From Pedobacter kyonggii (lineage in GTDB: Bacteria > Bacteroidota > Bacteroidia > Sphingobacteriales > Sphingobacteriaceae), in NCBI RefSeq assembly GCF_004310665.1, contig NZ_SIXF01000007.1:1-64000 (forward strand): a DNA stretch of 64,000 nt, in the 5' to 3' direction. The notes beneath the pieces are model-generated. The model was not told the DNA's origin, did no database searches, and saw only the letters and a list, made by a program, of their open reading frames with translations. The number at the start of each line of letters is the position of its first letter. Within the stretch, counting starts at the first letter, position 1. A program made the position numbers and the translations under genes. Shown in pieces: positions 55,364 to 64,000 of the stretch.

Positions 55364-56590
55364 TTAGTGCGCTACAACAGCAGCATCAGTCGATGCTTCC
55401 ACTTCAGTAGTAATAAACCTCCTGCCGATTAACAAACAGCATAATGCAATAAACGCAGCTGCTGTCATTACCAAAGGCATAGGTACAACCGAGTGTTCGC
55501 TAAATAAACTTACCATTACCGAGGCCAGCGCGCCTAATCCCATTTGTAAGGCACCCATTAAGGCCGATGCACTACCCGCATTTTTGGTAAATGGGGCAAG
55601 TGACAAGGCAGCTGCATTTGGGTTAATTAAACCTAAACAGGCCAAAAATAAGGCGATAAAGCCTATGGTAGAATATAAATTTAACCAGTTATTTAAGGCG
55701 AAAACCAAAAAGATTAAACTGAAAATACATTGTGCAATAAGTGCATAGGTTACAATGTTTTTGCTGGTAAACCATTTTAGTATCAAGCTATTTATTTGAC
55801 TCGATCCAATAAATGATACAGAAAGCAGTGCGAAAATCCAGCCGTAGCCTGTTTTACTTACCTCATAAATCTTCATGAATACCTGTGGCGACGAAGATAC
55901 ATAGGCAAATAAACCTGAAAAGGTAATTGAACTAATCAGTGCGTAGGTATAAAATTGAGGCTCTTTTAAAACGGTAAAGAAATTGGTTAAAATTGGCTTT
56001 GGTTTTAAAGAGTAATTCGGATCGGGTTTATAACTCTCCGGTAGCTTGAAAATTGTAGCCAGGAGCATTAAAACGGCCATCAATCCTAAAAATACAAACA
56101 CATATTTCCAACCCAGGGCCGAAATTAAGTAGCCACCCGCGGTTGGGGCAAGCATAGGCGAAACCGCGATCACCAGCATTAAGGAAGCAAATACTTTCGG
56201 GCTTTCTTCTACCGAAAACAGATCCCGTACCATGGCAACAGAGGCTACAGCAGTGGCACAACTTCCAATGGCCTGCACAAAACGTAAAACAATTAGTTGG
56301 TTAACATCAGTTACAGCCAAACAAAGAAAAGAGGCTAGGATATAAAGCGCTAAACCAAAATATAACGGTTTCTTTCTCCCAAATTTATCTAACAGTGGAC
56401 CATATAGTAACTGACCGGCAGAAATCCCGATAAAAAAGCTTGATAGTGATAGGGCTACCGTTGATTCATTACTTCTTAAATCCTTTGCAATATCAACAAA
56501 ACCAGGCAGGTACATGTCGATAGAGAAAGGGCCAAGCGCTGCCAATGAACCTAAAATGAGTATGAGATAGAAGTGTCGTTTTTTAGCCAT
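55364..56590 (-). CDS. Bcr/CflA-family multidrug efflux transporter (MFS)
   Basis: The protein is 408 residues from the ATG at 56590; nine codons upstream another ATG is in frame but poorly placed. Twelve membrane helices. 'LAALGPFSIDMYLPGF' is the DHA1/Bcr signature, followed by 'GQLLYGPLLDKFGRKKPLYFGLALY' (loop 2-3 motif A) and 'RFVQAIGSCATAVASVAMVRDLF'. It exports drugs or metabolites with proton antiport. Substrates cannot be read. Confidence 0.92.
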   Translation of the reverse strand: MAKKRHFYLILILGSLAALGPFSIDMYLPGFVDIAKDLRSNESTVALSLSSFFIGISAGQLLYGPLLDKFGRKKPLYFGLALYILASFLCLAVTDVNQLIVLRFVQAIGSCATAVASVAMVRDLFSVEESPKVFASLMLVIAVSPMLAPTAGGYLISALGWKYVFVFLGLMAVLMLLATIFKLPESYKPDPNYSLKPKPILTNFFTVLKEPQFYTYALISSITFSGLFAYVSSSPQVFMKIYEVSKTGYGWIFALLSVSFIGSSQINSLILKWFTSKNIVTYALIAQCIFSLIFLVFALNNWLNLYSTIGFIALFLACLGLINPNAAALSLAPFTKNAGSASALMGALQMGLGALASVMVSLFSEHSVVPMPLVMTAAAFIALCCLLIGRRFITTEVEASTDAAVVAH

Positions 56591-56787
56591 GAAGATTACC
56601 ACATTTTGATGGCGCAAAGATTGGGAGATTTAATTTGTTAACCTATTTTTACCGTCGAACGATTGTAAAAATCATATTTTATTATTGAACGATTAAAGCG
56701 AGTGGCTGCGTAATCTTTGTGTTATCTGTGTTAAAAATGTGATGATTGCTATGCTAAATCTGCTATTTATTTATAGATTTATAGTCT

Positions 56788-57558
56788 ATGACTTTTAAGA
56801 CAAAAGAAAGCCGTTTACTACTCATTCTGGGTAGCTTTTTTGTAGCAAACGCTATATTATCAGAGTTTATTGGAGTTAAATTGTTCAGTGTTGAAGAAAC
56901 GCTAGGCTTTAAAAAGTTCGATATAAACTTATTCGGAGTTCCAAATCTGTCGTTTGTAATGTCGGCAGGAGTATTAACCTGGCCGATTATTTTCATCATG
57001 ACGGATATTATAAATGAATATTTTGGTGTTAAACAAGTTAGATTCTTGTCTATCCTTACCGCCATATTAATTGCATTTGCCTTTTTTGTTGTTTGGGGAT
57101 CGATGCATTTAAATGCCGCCGATTTTTGGGTGCATCAAAATATAAATGGGGAAGACCTCAATATGAATAATGCATTTGCGGGGATATTCGGGCAAGGGAT
57201 GTGGATCATTGTAGGATCGATTACGGCCTTTATTATCGGGCAAATGGTTGATGTATTGATATTCCATAAGATCAAAAAATTAACAGGGGAGCGGGCACTT
57301 TGGTTACGCGCTACAGGTTCTACTTTGGTCTCTCAATTTATTGATAGTTTTGTGGTCATTTTTATCGCATTTTATATAAATCCCCAATACCATTACAGCT
57401 GGCAACAGGTTTTTGCCATTGGTTTAGTAGGGTATACCTATAAATTTGTTGTGGCCATTTTAATGACCCCGATTTTATATATCGTACACGCTATAATTGA
57501 TGGTTACTTAGGGAAAGACCTCGCACATAAGCTGATCAAAATGGCAGGAAGAGGATAA
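56788..57558 (+). CDS. Queuosine-precursor transporter (YhhQ/VUT family)
   Basis: The protein is 256 residues. Six hydrophobic segments and the family phrases 'ANAILSEFIGVKLFSV', 'AGVLTWPIIFIMTDIINEYFGVKQVRFLS', 'LWLRATGSTLVSQFIDSFVVIFIAFY' and 'ATYKFVVAIL'-like end fit the DUF165 group that imports preQ0/preQ1. I see no preQ1 riboswitch upstream. It is followed by a lipocalin-like gene after 40 bp on the same strand. Confidence 0.9.
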   Translation: MTFKTKESRLLLILGSFFVANAILSEFIGVKLFSVEETLGFKKFDINLFGVPNLSFVMSAGVLTWPIIFIMTDIINEYFGVKQVRFLSILTAILIAFAFFVVWGSMHLNAADFWVHQNINGEDLNMNNAFAGIFGQGMWIIVGSITAFIIGQMVDVLIFHKIKKLTGERALWLRATGSTLVSQFIDSFVVIFIAFYINPQYHYSWQQVFAIGLVGYTYKFVVAILMTPILYIVHAIIDGYLGKDLAHKLIKMAGRG

Positions 57559-57598
57559 AATTTAAAACAAGTAATAACCAAATTAATACATCCAGTTT

Positions 57599-58048
57599 AT
57601 GAGAAACATTTTAATGCTACTGGCAGTGCTTTCATTATTTTCTTGTGTTAACAAAGATGCAAGCAAAAAAGGTTCAGACCTTGATATTCAAGGTACCTGG
57701 CAATTATTATCGGCTACAACCATCGAAAATGGAACTAGCCAAACAACAGATTATTCTGGCGAGCTGAAAATGATCAAGATGTTTAATAATACACATTTTG
57801 CATTTTTAAAACATAGCCTTAATCCTAAAGATACCAGCAGTTTTGATGCTGGTGGAGGAAGTTTTGTACTGGATAAAGATGATTATACCGAGCATTTAGA
57901 ATACTATAAAAACAAAGATTGGGAAGGTAAAACTTTTAAGTTTAAACTCGCTATCCATAAAGATACTTTGATTCAGAAAGGCATTGAGAAGGTAGAAAAA
58001 GCAGGGGTAGACCGGGTGATTATCGAAAAATACATTAAGGTAAAGTAA
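57599..58048 (+). CDS. Lipocalin-like lipoprotein
   Basis: The protein is 149 residues. The lipoprotein signal ends at C16 (LSLFSCVNK). 'DIQGTWQLLSATTIENGTSQTTDYSGELKMIKMFNNTHFAFLKHS' opens an up-and-down beta-barrel of lipocalin-like type and ends 'DRVIIEKYIKVK'. Its ligand is unknown. It may be co-transcribed with the transporter. A clear terminator follows. Confidence 0.8.
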   Translation: MRNILMLLAVLSLFSCVNKDASKKGSDLDIQGTWQLLSATTIENGTSQTTDYSGELKMIKMFNNTHFAFLKHSLNPKDTSSFDAGGGSFVLDKDDYTEHLEYYKNKDWEGKTFKFKLAIHKDTLIQKGIEKVEKAGVDRVIIEKYIKVK

Positions 58049-58056
58049 TTAACGCA

Positions 58057-58081
58057 AAAGGCCGGACTCGCTCCGGCCTTT
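58057..58081. terminator. Bidirectional intrinsic terminator
   Basis: AAAGGCCGGA and TCCGGCCTTT are perfect 10-bp arms around CTCGC. They lie between the convergent lipocalin-like gene and hom. Confidence 0.85.
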
Positions 58082-58126
58082 GTGCTTAACAACAAAACAA
58101 ATAAAAAAATTAACCTTAAAAATAAA

Positions 58127-59371
58127 TTATAGGCTTGCCAATTCCTGGGCAAATACATTTTCACTCAATTGCTCTTGTTTGTATATCTGTCTGCCTGTGT
58201 AAGCCACAAAAACAGATTCATCCAAAAGCAAGTCGCGGTTCTTAATTAAACTTTCTAGTTTAACTGTTCCAACCACATATTTATAACTGCTTGCAGCATA
58301 ACGTTCGCTGATATTGTCAAATTCCAACAGTGTAATCAGATCTTCATCCGCATAACGTAGGTAAATCTCCAATAAAATTTCTTCGGTATGTTTTACGCCA
58401 TTTTCTGAGTGGTATTTTTTGTACTCGTAACGGTAATCGTAACGCAGGGCAGCAATGTCAGAAAGTACAGCAGCACCCGTAGGGTGGCCTCCAGCACCTT
58501 TACCATAGAAAAACTGTTTATCAGCAAAAGCCGCCTGAACTGCAACTGCATTGTACTCGTTTTCTACGTTGTAAAGGAAATCATCCTTAGCTACCAGCTT
58601 CGGTAGTACATAAGTTACGATATCTTTTGTATTCACTTTACGTGCCGTAGGAACCAATTTGATTTTAAAATTTTTCTCACGTGCATATTTAATGTCGTGG
58701 TTAGAAAGGTTCTGTATGCCAATGTTTAAAATGGCATCTGGATTTACAAATAAACCATATGCGTGTGCTGTGGCAATAGCCAGTTTATATTTCGGATCGT
58801 AACCTCCCACATCCAAAATCGGGTCAGTTTCTGCGAAACCTAATTCCTGTGCTTCTTTTAGTGCAGCATCGTAACTTTGGTTCTCGTTAAATATTTTAGA
58901 TAAGATGTAATTAGATGAGCCATTAAAAATTCCACTCAAAGCATGGAATAATTCATTGTCGTAATATTCTTCCAGGTTACGGATAATTGGAATACTGCCA
59001 CAAACGGCTCCTTCGTACAATAAAGAAGTACCATGTTCTTGTTGTAAATCTACCAGCTCTTTTAAATGCGTTGCGATCATTTTTTTATTGGCAGAAACTA
59101 CATTTTTACCGTTTTTTAATGCAGTAGTTACAATTTCGTAAGCAGCATCGGCATCATTAATTAATTCTACAATTGTATTGATCTCTGTATTGTTCAGTAT
59201 TTCGTTGCGATCAGTAGTAAACAGATCTTTATTAAGGGTACGCTTCTTTCTTGGGTCTTTTATTGCAATTTTAATGATCTCCAGGTTCAGGTTCTGGCTT
59301 TGGATAATATCCAATAAGCCTTGTCCTACAACACCGAAACCAAATAAACCGATTTTTAAATTCTTACTCAT
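58127..59371 (-). CDS. hom: Homoserine dehydrogenase
   Basis: The protein is 414 residues. NAD-binding 'KIGLFGFGVVGQGLLDIIQ', 'NGKNVVSANKKMIATHLKEL', 'LLYEGAVCGSIPIIRNLEEYYDNE', 'SGIFNGSSNYILSKIFNENQSYDAALKEAQELGFAETDPILDVGGYDPKYKLAI' and 'GAGGHPTGAAVLSDI' match the family. It reduces aspartate semialdehyde to homoserine, feeding metX and metY upstream. It has no aspartokinase domain, so it is monofunctional. It is the last gene of the SAM-riboswitch operon. Confidence 0.95.
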   Translation of the reverse strand: MSKNLKIGLFGFGVVGQGLLDIIQSQNLNLEIIKIAIKDPRKKRTLNKDLFTTDRNEILNNTEINTIVELINDADAAYEIVTTALKNGKNVVSANKKMIATHLKELVDLQQEHGTSLLYEGAVCGSIPIIRNLEEYYDNELFHALSGIFNGSSNYILSKIFNENQSYDAALKEAQELGFAETDPILDVGGYDPKYKLAIATAHAYGLFVNPDAILNIGIQNLSNHDIKYAREKNFKIKLVPTARKVNTKDIVTYVLPKLVAKDDFLYNVENEYNAVAVQAAFADKQFFYGKGAGGHPTGAAVLSDIAALRYDYRYEYKKYHSENGVKHTEEILLEIYLRYADEDLITLLEFDNISERYAASSYKYVVGTVKLESLIKNRDLLLDESVFVAYTGRQIYKQEQLSENVFAQELASL

Positions 59372-59512
59372 TGTTATTTTTGTGATTACACAGATAGATG
59401 GATTACACCGATATTACCTGTTTTTGTTGTTTCTAGCCACAGATTCTGATATACTCGTCTATGTCTGTTTTTTTACTTTAATTCTTTAGTCTTTTAGCTT
59501 TGGTCTTTCACC

Positions 59513-60610
59513 TTAAGCAGTGTGCTGTAATTTGATAATTTTTTTATTCCGGCTTTCTTTGATGAAGTTTCCAATTACATTAGTTAAAGCATCAGTTTCG
59601 ATTAAAAATCCATCGTGACCATAATCTGAGTGCAAGGCACTAAATTCTGCTCCTAGGATATGATCGGCCAGGTATTTTTGCTCCGATAAAGGAAACAAAA
59701 CGTCATTTTCTATCCCGATTACCAAAGTATTTGCCGTAATTAATTTTAGTGCATCGGCAATGCTTTTGCGGTTACGGCCCACATTGTGACTGTCCATTGC
59801 TTTGGTTAAATAATAATAACTGTAGGCATTAAAACGGTTAATCAGTTTTTCTCCTTGATAATTCTGATAGGAAGAGGATCTGAAATTGTCGGTTTTATCG
59901 TTTACGCTTTCTACCTGTGTACTGCCGTAAGCACTGTAGGTTCTATAACTTAAAAGTGCAATGCTACGGGCTGTTTTTAAACCTTTGCTGCCACCGTTGG
60001 GCTGGTTGGCATAAAAAGTTCTATCGGTAGTAATGGCCAAACGCTGACTTTCGTTAAAAGCAATTCCCCATGGAGAATGCGCTGCATTAGTGGCAATCAA
60101 GATCAGGTTTTCAATTTTATTCGGCTCCGAAATGCTCCACTCAACAGCTTGTTGCCCGCCTAAAGAACCTCCGATTAATAATTTAATATAATCAATACCT
60201 AAATGCGAAGCCAATAACTGGTGTGCCGATACTAAATCGCGGATAGTAAACTGCGGAAAAGAAAGGTAATAAGGTAAGCCTGTTATGGGGTTAGTACTTA
60301 ATGGATTTGTGCTGCCGTAATGTGAGCCTAAAACATTAGCGCAAACGATATAATGCTCTTCCGGATTGAACAAGGCATTTTCACCGAACAAACCTTCCCA
60401 CCATTCAAAAACATCAGCATTGGCGGTAAGTGCATGGCAAACCCAAATCACATTATCTTTATTTGCATTTAATTTGCCATAAGTTTGATAAGCAACTTGC
60501 AGGTTACGGATTTTTTTTCCGTTCTCTAATTTGAACTGTTTATTATAACTATATGTTGACGCAAAATTCCCCGAAGTGGATTTTACATTGTCGTTTTTAC
60601 TGTTATACAT
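59513..60610 (-). CDS. metX: Homoserine O-acetyltransferase
   Basis: This 365-residue alpha/beta-hydrolase enzyme acetylates homoserine with acetyl-CoA. Nucleophile S149 lies in LLIGGSLGGQQAVEW, with the oxyanion/family segments 'VWVCHALTANADVFEWWEGLFG' and 'LGSHYGSTNP'. The C-terminal Asp-His pair appears as 'IENDVLFPLSEQ' and 'SDYGHDGFLIE'. It sits between metY and hom, so the three genes run homoserine to O-acetylhomoserine to homocysteine. Confidence 0.95.
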   Translation of the reverse strand: MYNSKNDNVKSTSGNFASTYSYNKQFKLENGKKIRNLQVAYQTYGKLNANKDNVIWVCHALTANADVFEWWEGLFGENALFNPEEHYIVCANVLGSHYGSTNPLSTNPITGLPYYLSFPQFTIRDLVSAHQLLASHLGIDYIKLLIGGSLGGQQAVEWSISEPNKIENLILIATNAAHSPWGIAFNESQRLAITTDRTFYANQPNGGSKGLKTARSIALLSYRTYSAYGSTQVESVNDKTDNFRSSSYQNYQGEKLINRFNAYSYYYLTKAMDSHNVGRNRKSIADALKLITANTLVIGIENDVLFPLSEQKYLADHILGAEFSALHSDYGHDGFLIETDALTNVIGNFIKESRNKKIIKLQHTA

Positions 60611-60648
60611 TTTGTAATGTTGTTGTTAAAAGCCCCTAAGGGGTTGGT

Positions 60649-61992
<1,344 letters not shown>

Positions 61993-62029
61993 TTAGTTGA
62001 TGTGATTAGATAGCAGAAATTAGGATAAT

Positions 62030-62100
62030 CCTAAAACCTAGCAGGGCGTATCCCGGTTTCCCGGGACCTTCCAATTTGAAAGAAACAAAAAAGGAAGATT
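62030..62100 (-). promoter_or_regulatory. Hairpin-rich leader just before metY
   Basis: On the minus strand, TCCCGG-GAAA-CCGGGA (about 62051-62066) forms a GAAA-closed hairpin. CTTCC...GGAAG spans about 62070-62098, and TTAGGAT-T-ATCCTAA lies at about 62020-62034 nearer the start. These could be expression-platform or attenuator elements, but no classical U-tract terminator is obvious. Confidence 0.45.
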
Positions 62101-62106
62101 TTTAAA

Positions 62107-62235
62107 TTACTGTATGCAACAGCACATACAAGTAAACGCACGCATATCGCAACAAATAAAAGAAATAGAAGCTTGTTCTACCTTTTTAAGGTTTGCACTG
62201 GGCTCGCTTAGCGATTGAAGATTTAATGTTTTCAT
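62107..62235 (-). CDS. 42-residue Cys-rich leader ORF
   Basis: ATG at 62235-62233 opens a frame ending TAA at 62109-62107. It starts MKTLNLQSLSEPSANLKK and ends FTCMCCCIQ; six of the last fifteen residues are Cys. It lies between the SAM-I riboswitch and metY on the same transcript. Cys-codon clusters suit a leader peptide sensing cysteine supply, or a small metal/redox-binding peptide. A shorter in-frame start gives MRAFTCMCCCIQ. Translation is not proven. Confidence 0.55.
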   Translation of the reverse strand: MKTLNLQSLSEPSANLKKVEQASISFICCDMRAFTCMCCCIQ

Positions 62236-62264
62236 CAGTTCTAATTTATATCTCCAAATAACAC

Positions 62265-62352
62265 CATGTTATCCGGTCAGGAATTGGCACCTTCTCTTTC
62301 TGAGGGTTGCCAGTGGGTCATCGAGCCAGTCTCTCGCCACTTCTTTATAAAT
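62265..62352 (-). ncRNA. SAM-I (S-box) riboswitch
   Basis: On the minus strand the order is 'AGAAGTGGCGAGAGACTGGC', 'GATGACCC', 'GCAACC', 'AGGTGCCAATTCCTGACC', 'GGATAAC'. This matches the conserved S-box core: P1, the kink-turn region, GAGACTGGC/ATGA, GCAACC and GGTGCCAATTCC. It senses S-adenosylmethionine and switches off metY-metX-hom when SAM is high. Boundaries are approximate. Confidence 0.9.
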
Positions 62353-62561
62353 CAATCCGTGAAGATTGACTTTTATTTAGCTATCTGCCAAATAATATTC
62401 CAAATGTCTGAATTTAATTTTAATCCACAAAATAAAATTTTGAATTTACATTAACTCATTGAAAATGAATTGCGTATTTTTATGATGCGATGACAATCTG
62501 AAATTTTAATACTGAATTAACGCTTAAAATTCTAAGTTTGTGGTACCTATCTAAATTAATT

Positions 62562-63578
62562 ATGATGAAAAATACAAAATCCCTATGTTTAGGCCTGTTG
62601 TTTACTATCGCTTGTTTAAATAATGTAAGCGCTCAGTTCGGAGGCTTAAAAGATAAATTATTAAAAGTGGGCACTGCCCAGGGCGCTAAAGCTTTAGGTG
62701 TAGACAAGTTTTTAAAACAACCTGCTGCCATTACCACTAATTTTGAAGACGTAAATAGAGAAGGCGAAAAGCTGCCTGATTTTATTAATTCATTAAATTT
62801 AAAAGCCCAGCCCTTGTACTTACTGCCTAAAAATCCAGATGGTGGTTTTGTGCTTTGCGAGGGGCTTTACGAAATGACCAATAAAAGTTATTGTCTAAAA
62901 GCCGGAACTTTTGCCCCATCAAAGGGTGATGGTTATATGTTCGCGCCGGTTTTAGGCCCTAAAGAAGAAATTGTGGTTTCTATACTCAAAAGTGCAGAAA
63001 AGCATCCTGATGTAGACCAACACGATATTCAGGCATTACTCTGGACAATCATTGCCAGAACAAAATTTGCTGATTTTAATGGACAGGTTAAAGTAACTGC
63101 CATTAAATTGTTAACACCAAAACAACTTACACAATTAGAAGGTGGTGCTTTAGGTGTTTTGCCTTTCGATGTAATGGAAAAGGCTAAAGACCAGTTACCA
63201 TCAGGAGTGAGGGCTGTTTTTGAAGCAGAAAATAATATCCGTCAACTAGTTTCGTCTGGAAATTATACTTATGCCGACATGGAGAAATATGCTATTATAG
63301 CGGGTATGGCGCCACCAAGAAGCGATGTGCCAAGTGGTATCTGGACCAAACACCCTGATGGTTATTATGTGCGTTATTTTCCTTCTGGTTATTCGATCAC
63401 CAAGGTACAGGTTTACGTGCCAAAAGAATTATTGGCCGGTGGTACAAAATTAATATACGATGCTGCTGGTGACATTGCCTGCCCAGCCAATACAGGTTCG
63501 CAACGTTTAGCGCAGACTAATGAGCCTCTGGAGGCAAATTATTCGTTGAAGTTGACTACGATTTGTAATCCTAAATAG
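62562..63578 (+). CDS. Secreted protein of unknown function
   Basis: The protein is 338 residues from the ATG at 62562; an ATG at 62565 and an earlier one at 62538 are alternatives. A signal peptide ends near 'ACLNNVSA-QFGGL'. The mature protein has 'AITTNFEDVNREGEKLPDFINSL', 'GGFVLCEGLYEMTNKSYCLKAGTFAPSKGDGYMFAPVLGPKEEIV', 'HDIQALLWTIIARTKFAD' and a C-terminal beta-rich 'YYVRYFPSGYSITKVQVYVPKELL'. I do not recognise the family. It is divergent from the met operon. Confidence 0.75.
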   Translation: MMKNTKSLCLGLLFTIACLNNVSAQFGGLKDKLLKVGTAQGAKALGVDKFLKQPAAITTNFEDVNREGEKLPDFINSLNLKAQPLYLLPKNPDGGFVLCEGLYEMTNKSYCLKAGTFAPSKGDGYMFAPVLGPKEEIVVSILKSAEKHPDVDQHDIQALLWTIIARTKFADFNGQVKVTAIKLLTPKQLTQLEGGALGVLPFDVMEKAKDQLPSGVRAVFEAENNIRQLVSSGNYTYADMEKYAIIAGMAPPRSDVPSGIWTKHPDGYYVRYFPSGYSITKVQVYVPKELLAGGTKLIYDAAGDIACPANTGSQRLAQTNEPLEANYSLKLTTICNPK

Positions 63579-63595
63579 ATTTCAAAACAAATATT

Positions 63596-63690
63596 CGTCA
63601 TTGCGAGGAGGAACGACGAAGCAATCTTAAAGCGCAGGCTAGTAGCGATCGTCATGCTGAATTTATTTCAGCATCTTTCCTGCTATTAAT
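63596..63690. repeat. Intergenic repeat ('CGTCATTGCGAGG...GAAGCAATCTTA')
   Basis: It shares CGTCATTGCGAGG and GAAGCAATCTTA with 39765-39806. It is followed by 'gtcatgctgaatttatttcagcatc', a CTGAA/TTCAG hairpin. REP-type element, no coding potential. Confidence 0.7.
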
Positions 63691-63726
63691 GATCTTATTC
63701 TGAAAAACTAATATTTACACATAAAG

Positions 63727-63906
63727 ATTGCTTTTTCCGCTCTATGCCGCGTGGGCATGGTACTTTGGAGCGCCAAAGTACCCAAAGCGCTATGCCAATC
63801 CAGCAAGGGGGCTTTGGCACAATCCCCCGCAATCAAAAAAACAGCGGCACTTCGTTTTGTGGTCAAAATTCTAAGAAAATTTGGATGAATGATTATGACC
63901 ACAAAA
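63727..63906. repeat. Structured repeat block near the right edge
   Basis: GGTACTTTGG-AGCG-CCAAAGTACC (63759-63782) is a perfect 10-bp hairpin. ATGCC...GGCAT precedes it. TTTTGTGGTCA (63855-63865) pairs with TGACCACAAAA (63896-63906). A minus-strand reading frame at 63708-63902 exists but looks like a by-product of the repeat. It is probably a non-coding repetitive element. Confidence 0.6.
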
Positions 63907-64000
63907 CCACTGCGTTTTAGGTTTGGAAGTGCTATTTGGGCTAATCTACAACTGTTTTTTTGATTCGTCCGGCCCTTGGGATTGACGGCGTTCTTCGGTA

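Noticed and set aside
56640..56787. preQ1 riboswitch before the queuosine-precursor transporter
   Set aside because: I could not find a convincing aptamer core in this AT-rich gap.
62266..62454. Plus-strand 62-codon ORF
   Set aside because: It lies across the complement of the SAM-I riboswitch and has no coherent protein features.
63708..63902. Minus-strand 64-codon ORF
   Set aside because: It runs through hairpin repeats; its sequence looks like a translated repeat, with no start-site context or partner.

Overview
The window reads as chromosomal DNA of a Bacteroidota member close to Pedobacter/Sphingobacteriaceae. The signs are AT-rich intergenic DNA, Bacteroidota-style lipoprotein signals, a UpxY/LoaP-type NusG paralogue inside a polysaccharide locus, MetX/MetY methionine synthesis under a SAM-I riboswitch, and scattered 'CGTCATTGCGAGG...GCAATCTT' repeats. 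The genus is an inference from gene content. No plasmid, phage or CRISPR hallmark is visible. The left edge carries a small AbrB/MazE-like gene that may belong to a mobile element.

Layout: (1) 1-540, AbrB-like regulator, partner ORF cut by the window edge, and several perfect palindromes. (2) 543-5842, glycerol module glpF-glpK-glpD (minus strand) with a divergent DeoR-family repressor and a single-domain response regulator. (3) 5912-35822, a 28.5-kb exopolysaccharide locus. It holds 24 plus-strand genes preceded by a divergent PglD/NeuD-like acetyltransferase. (4) 35956-40664, small regulators, a beta-barrel-like secreted protein, an MDR oxidoreductase, an XRE-pentapeptide-repeat protein, an AHSA1-like protein and tRNA-Ser(UGA). 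(5) 40760-49673, envelope and housekeeping genes (YihY, YbgC, MltG, PASTA, Ddl, Crp/Fnr, DUF983, CutC, DUF2314). (6) 49717-58048, glycosylasparaginase, omega-amidase plus methionine aminotransferase, ApbE-DUF2271 with PepSY, Bcr/CflA efflux, queuosine-precursor transporter, lipocalin-like lipoprotein. (7) 58127-62352, hom-metX-metY on the minus strand behind a 42-codon Cys-rich leader ORF and a SAM-I riboswitch. (8) 62562-64000, a secreted protein and dense repeats.

The exopolysaccharide locus looks like a complete Wzx/Wzy system: Wza-like exporter, Wzc-like tyrosine kinase, LoaP/UpxY antiterminator, flippase, polymerase, a PglC-like initiating phosphoglycosyltransferase and several glycosyltransferases. 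Precursor genes suggest UDP-GlcNAc 4,6-dehydratase plus aminotransferases plus acetyltransferase (a 4-amino-sugar of bacillosamine type), and UDP-HexNAc dehydrogenase plus uronate 4-epimerase plus an AsnB-like amidotransferase (an acidic, perhaps amidated, uronate). A PL1-type lyase and a decoration block (PhyH-like dioxygenase, DegT-like protein, GNAT, two tandem FemAB-like acyltransferases) complete it.

The most unusual signals are structural. The leader before the antiterminator gene has nested inverted repeats and a duplicated 30-bp element carrying a GCGAAGC mini-hairpin core. A strong hairpin sits inside the operon behind the lyase. The Cys-rich leader ORF lies between the SAM riboswitch and metY. 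A perfect palindrome abuts the AbrB-like start codon.
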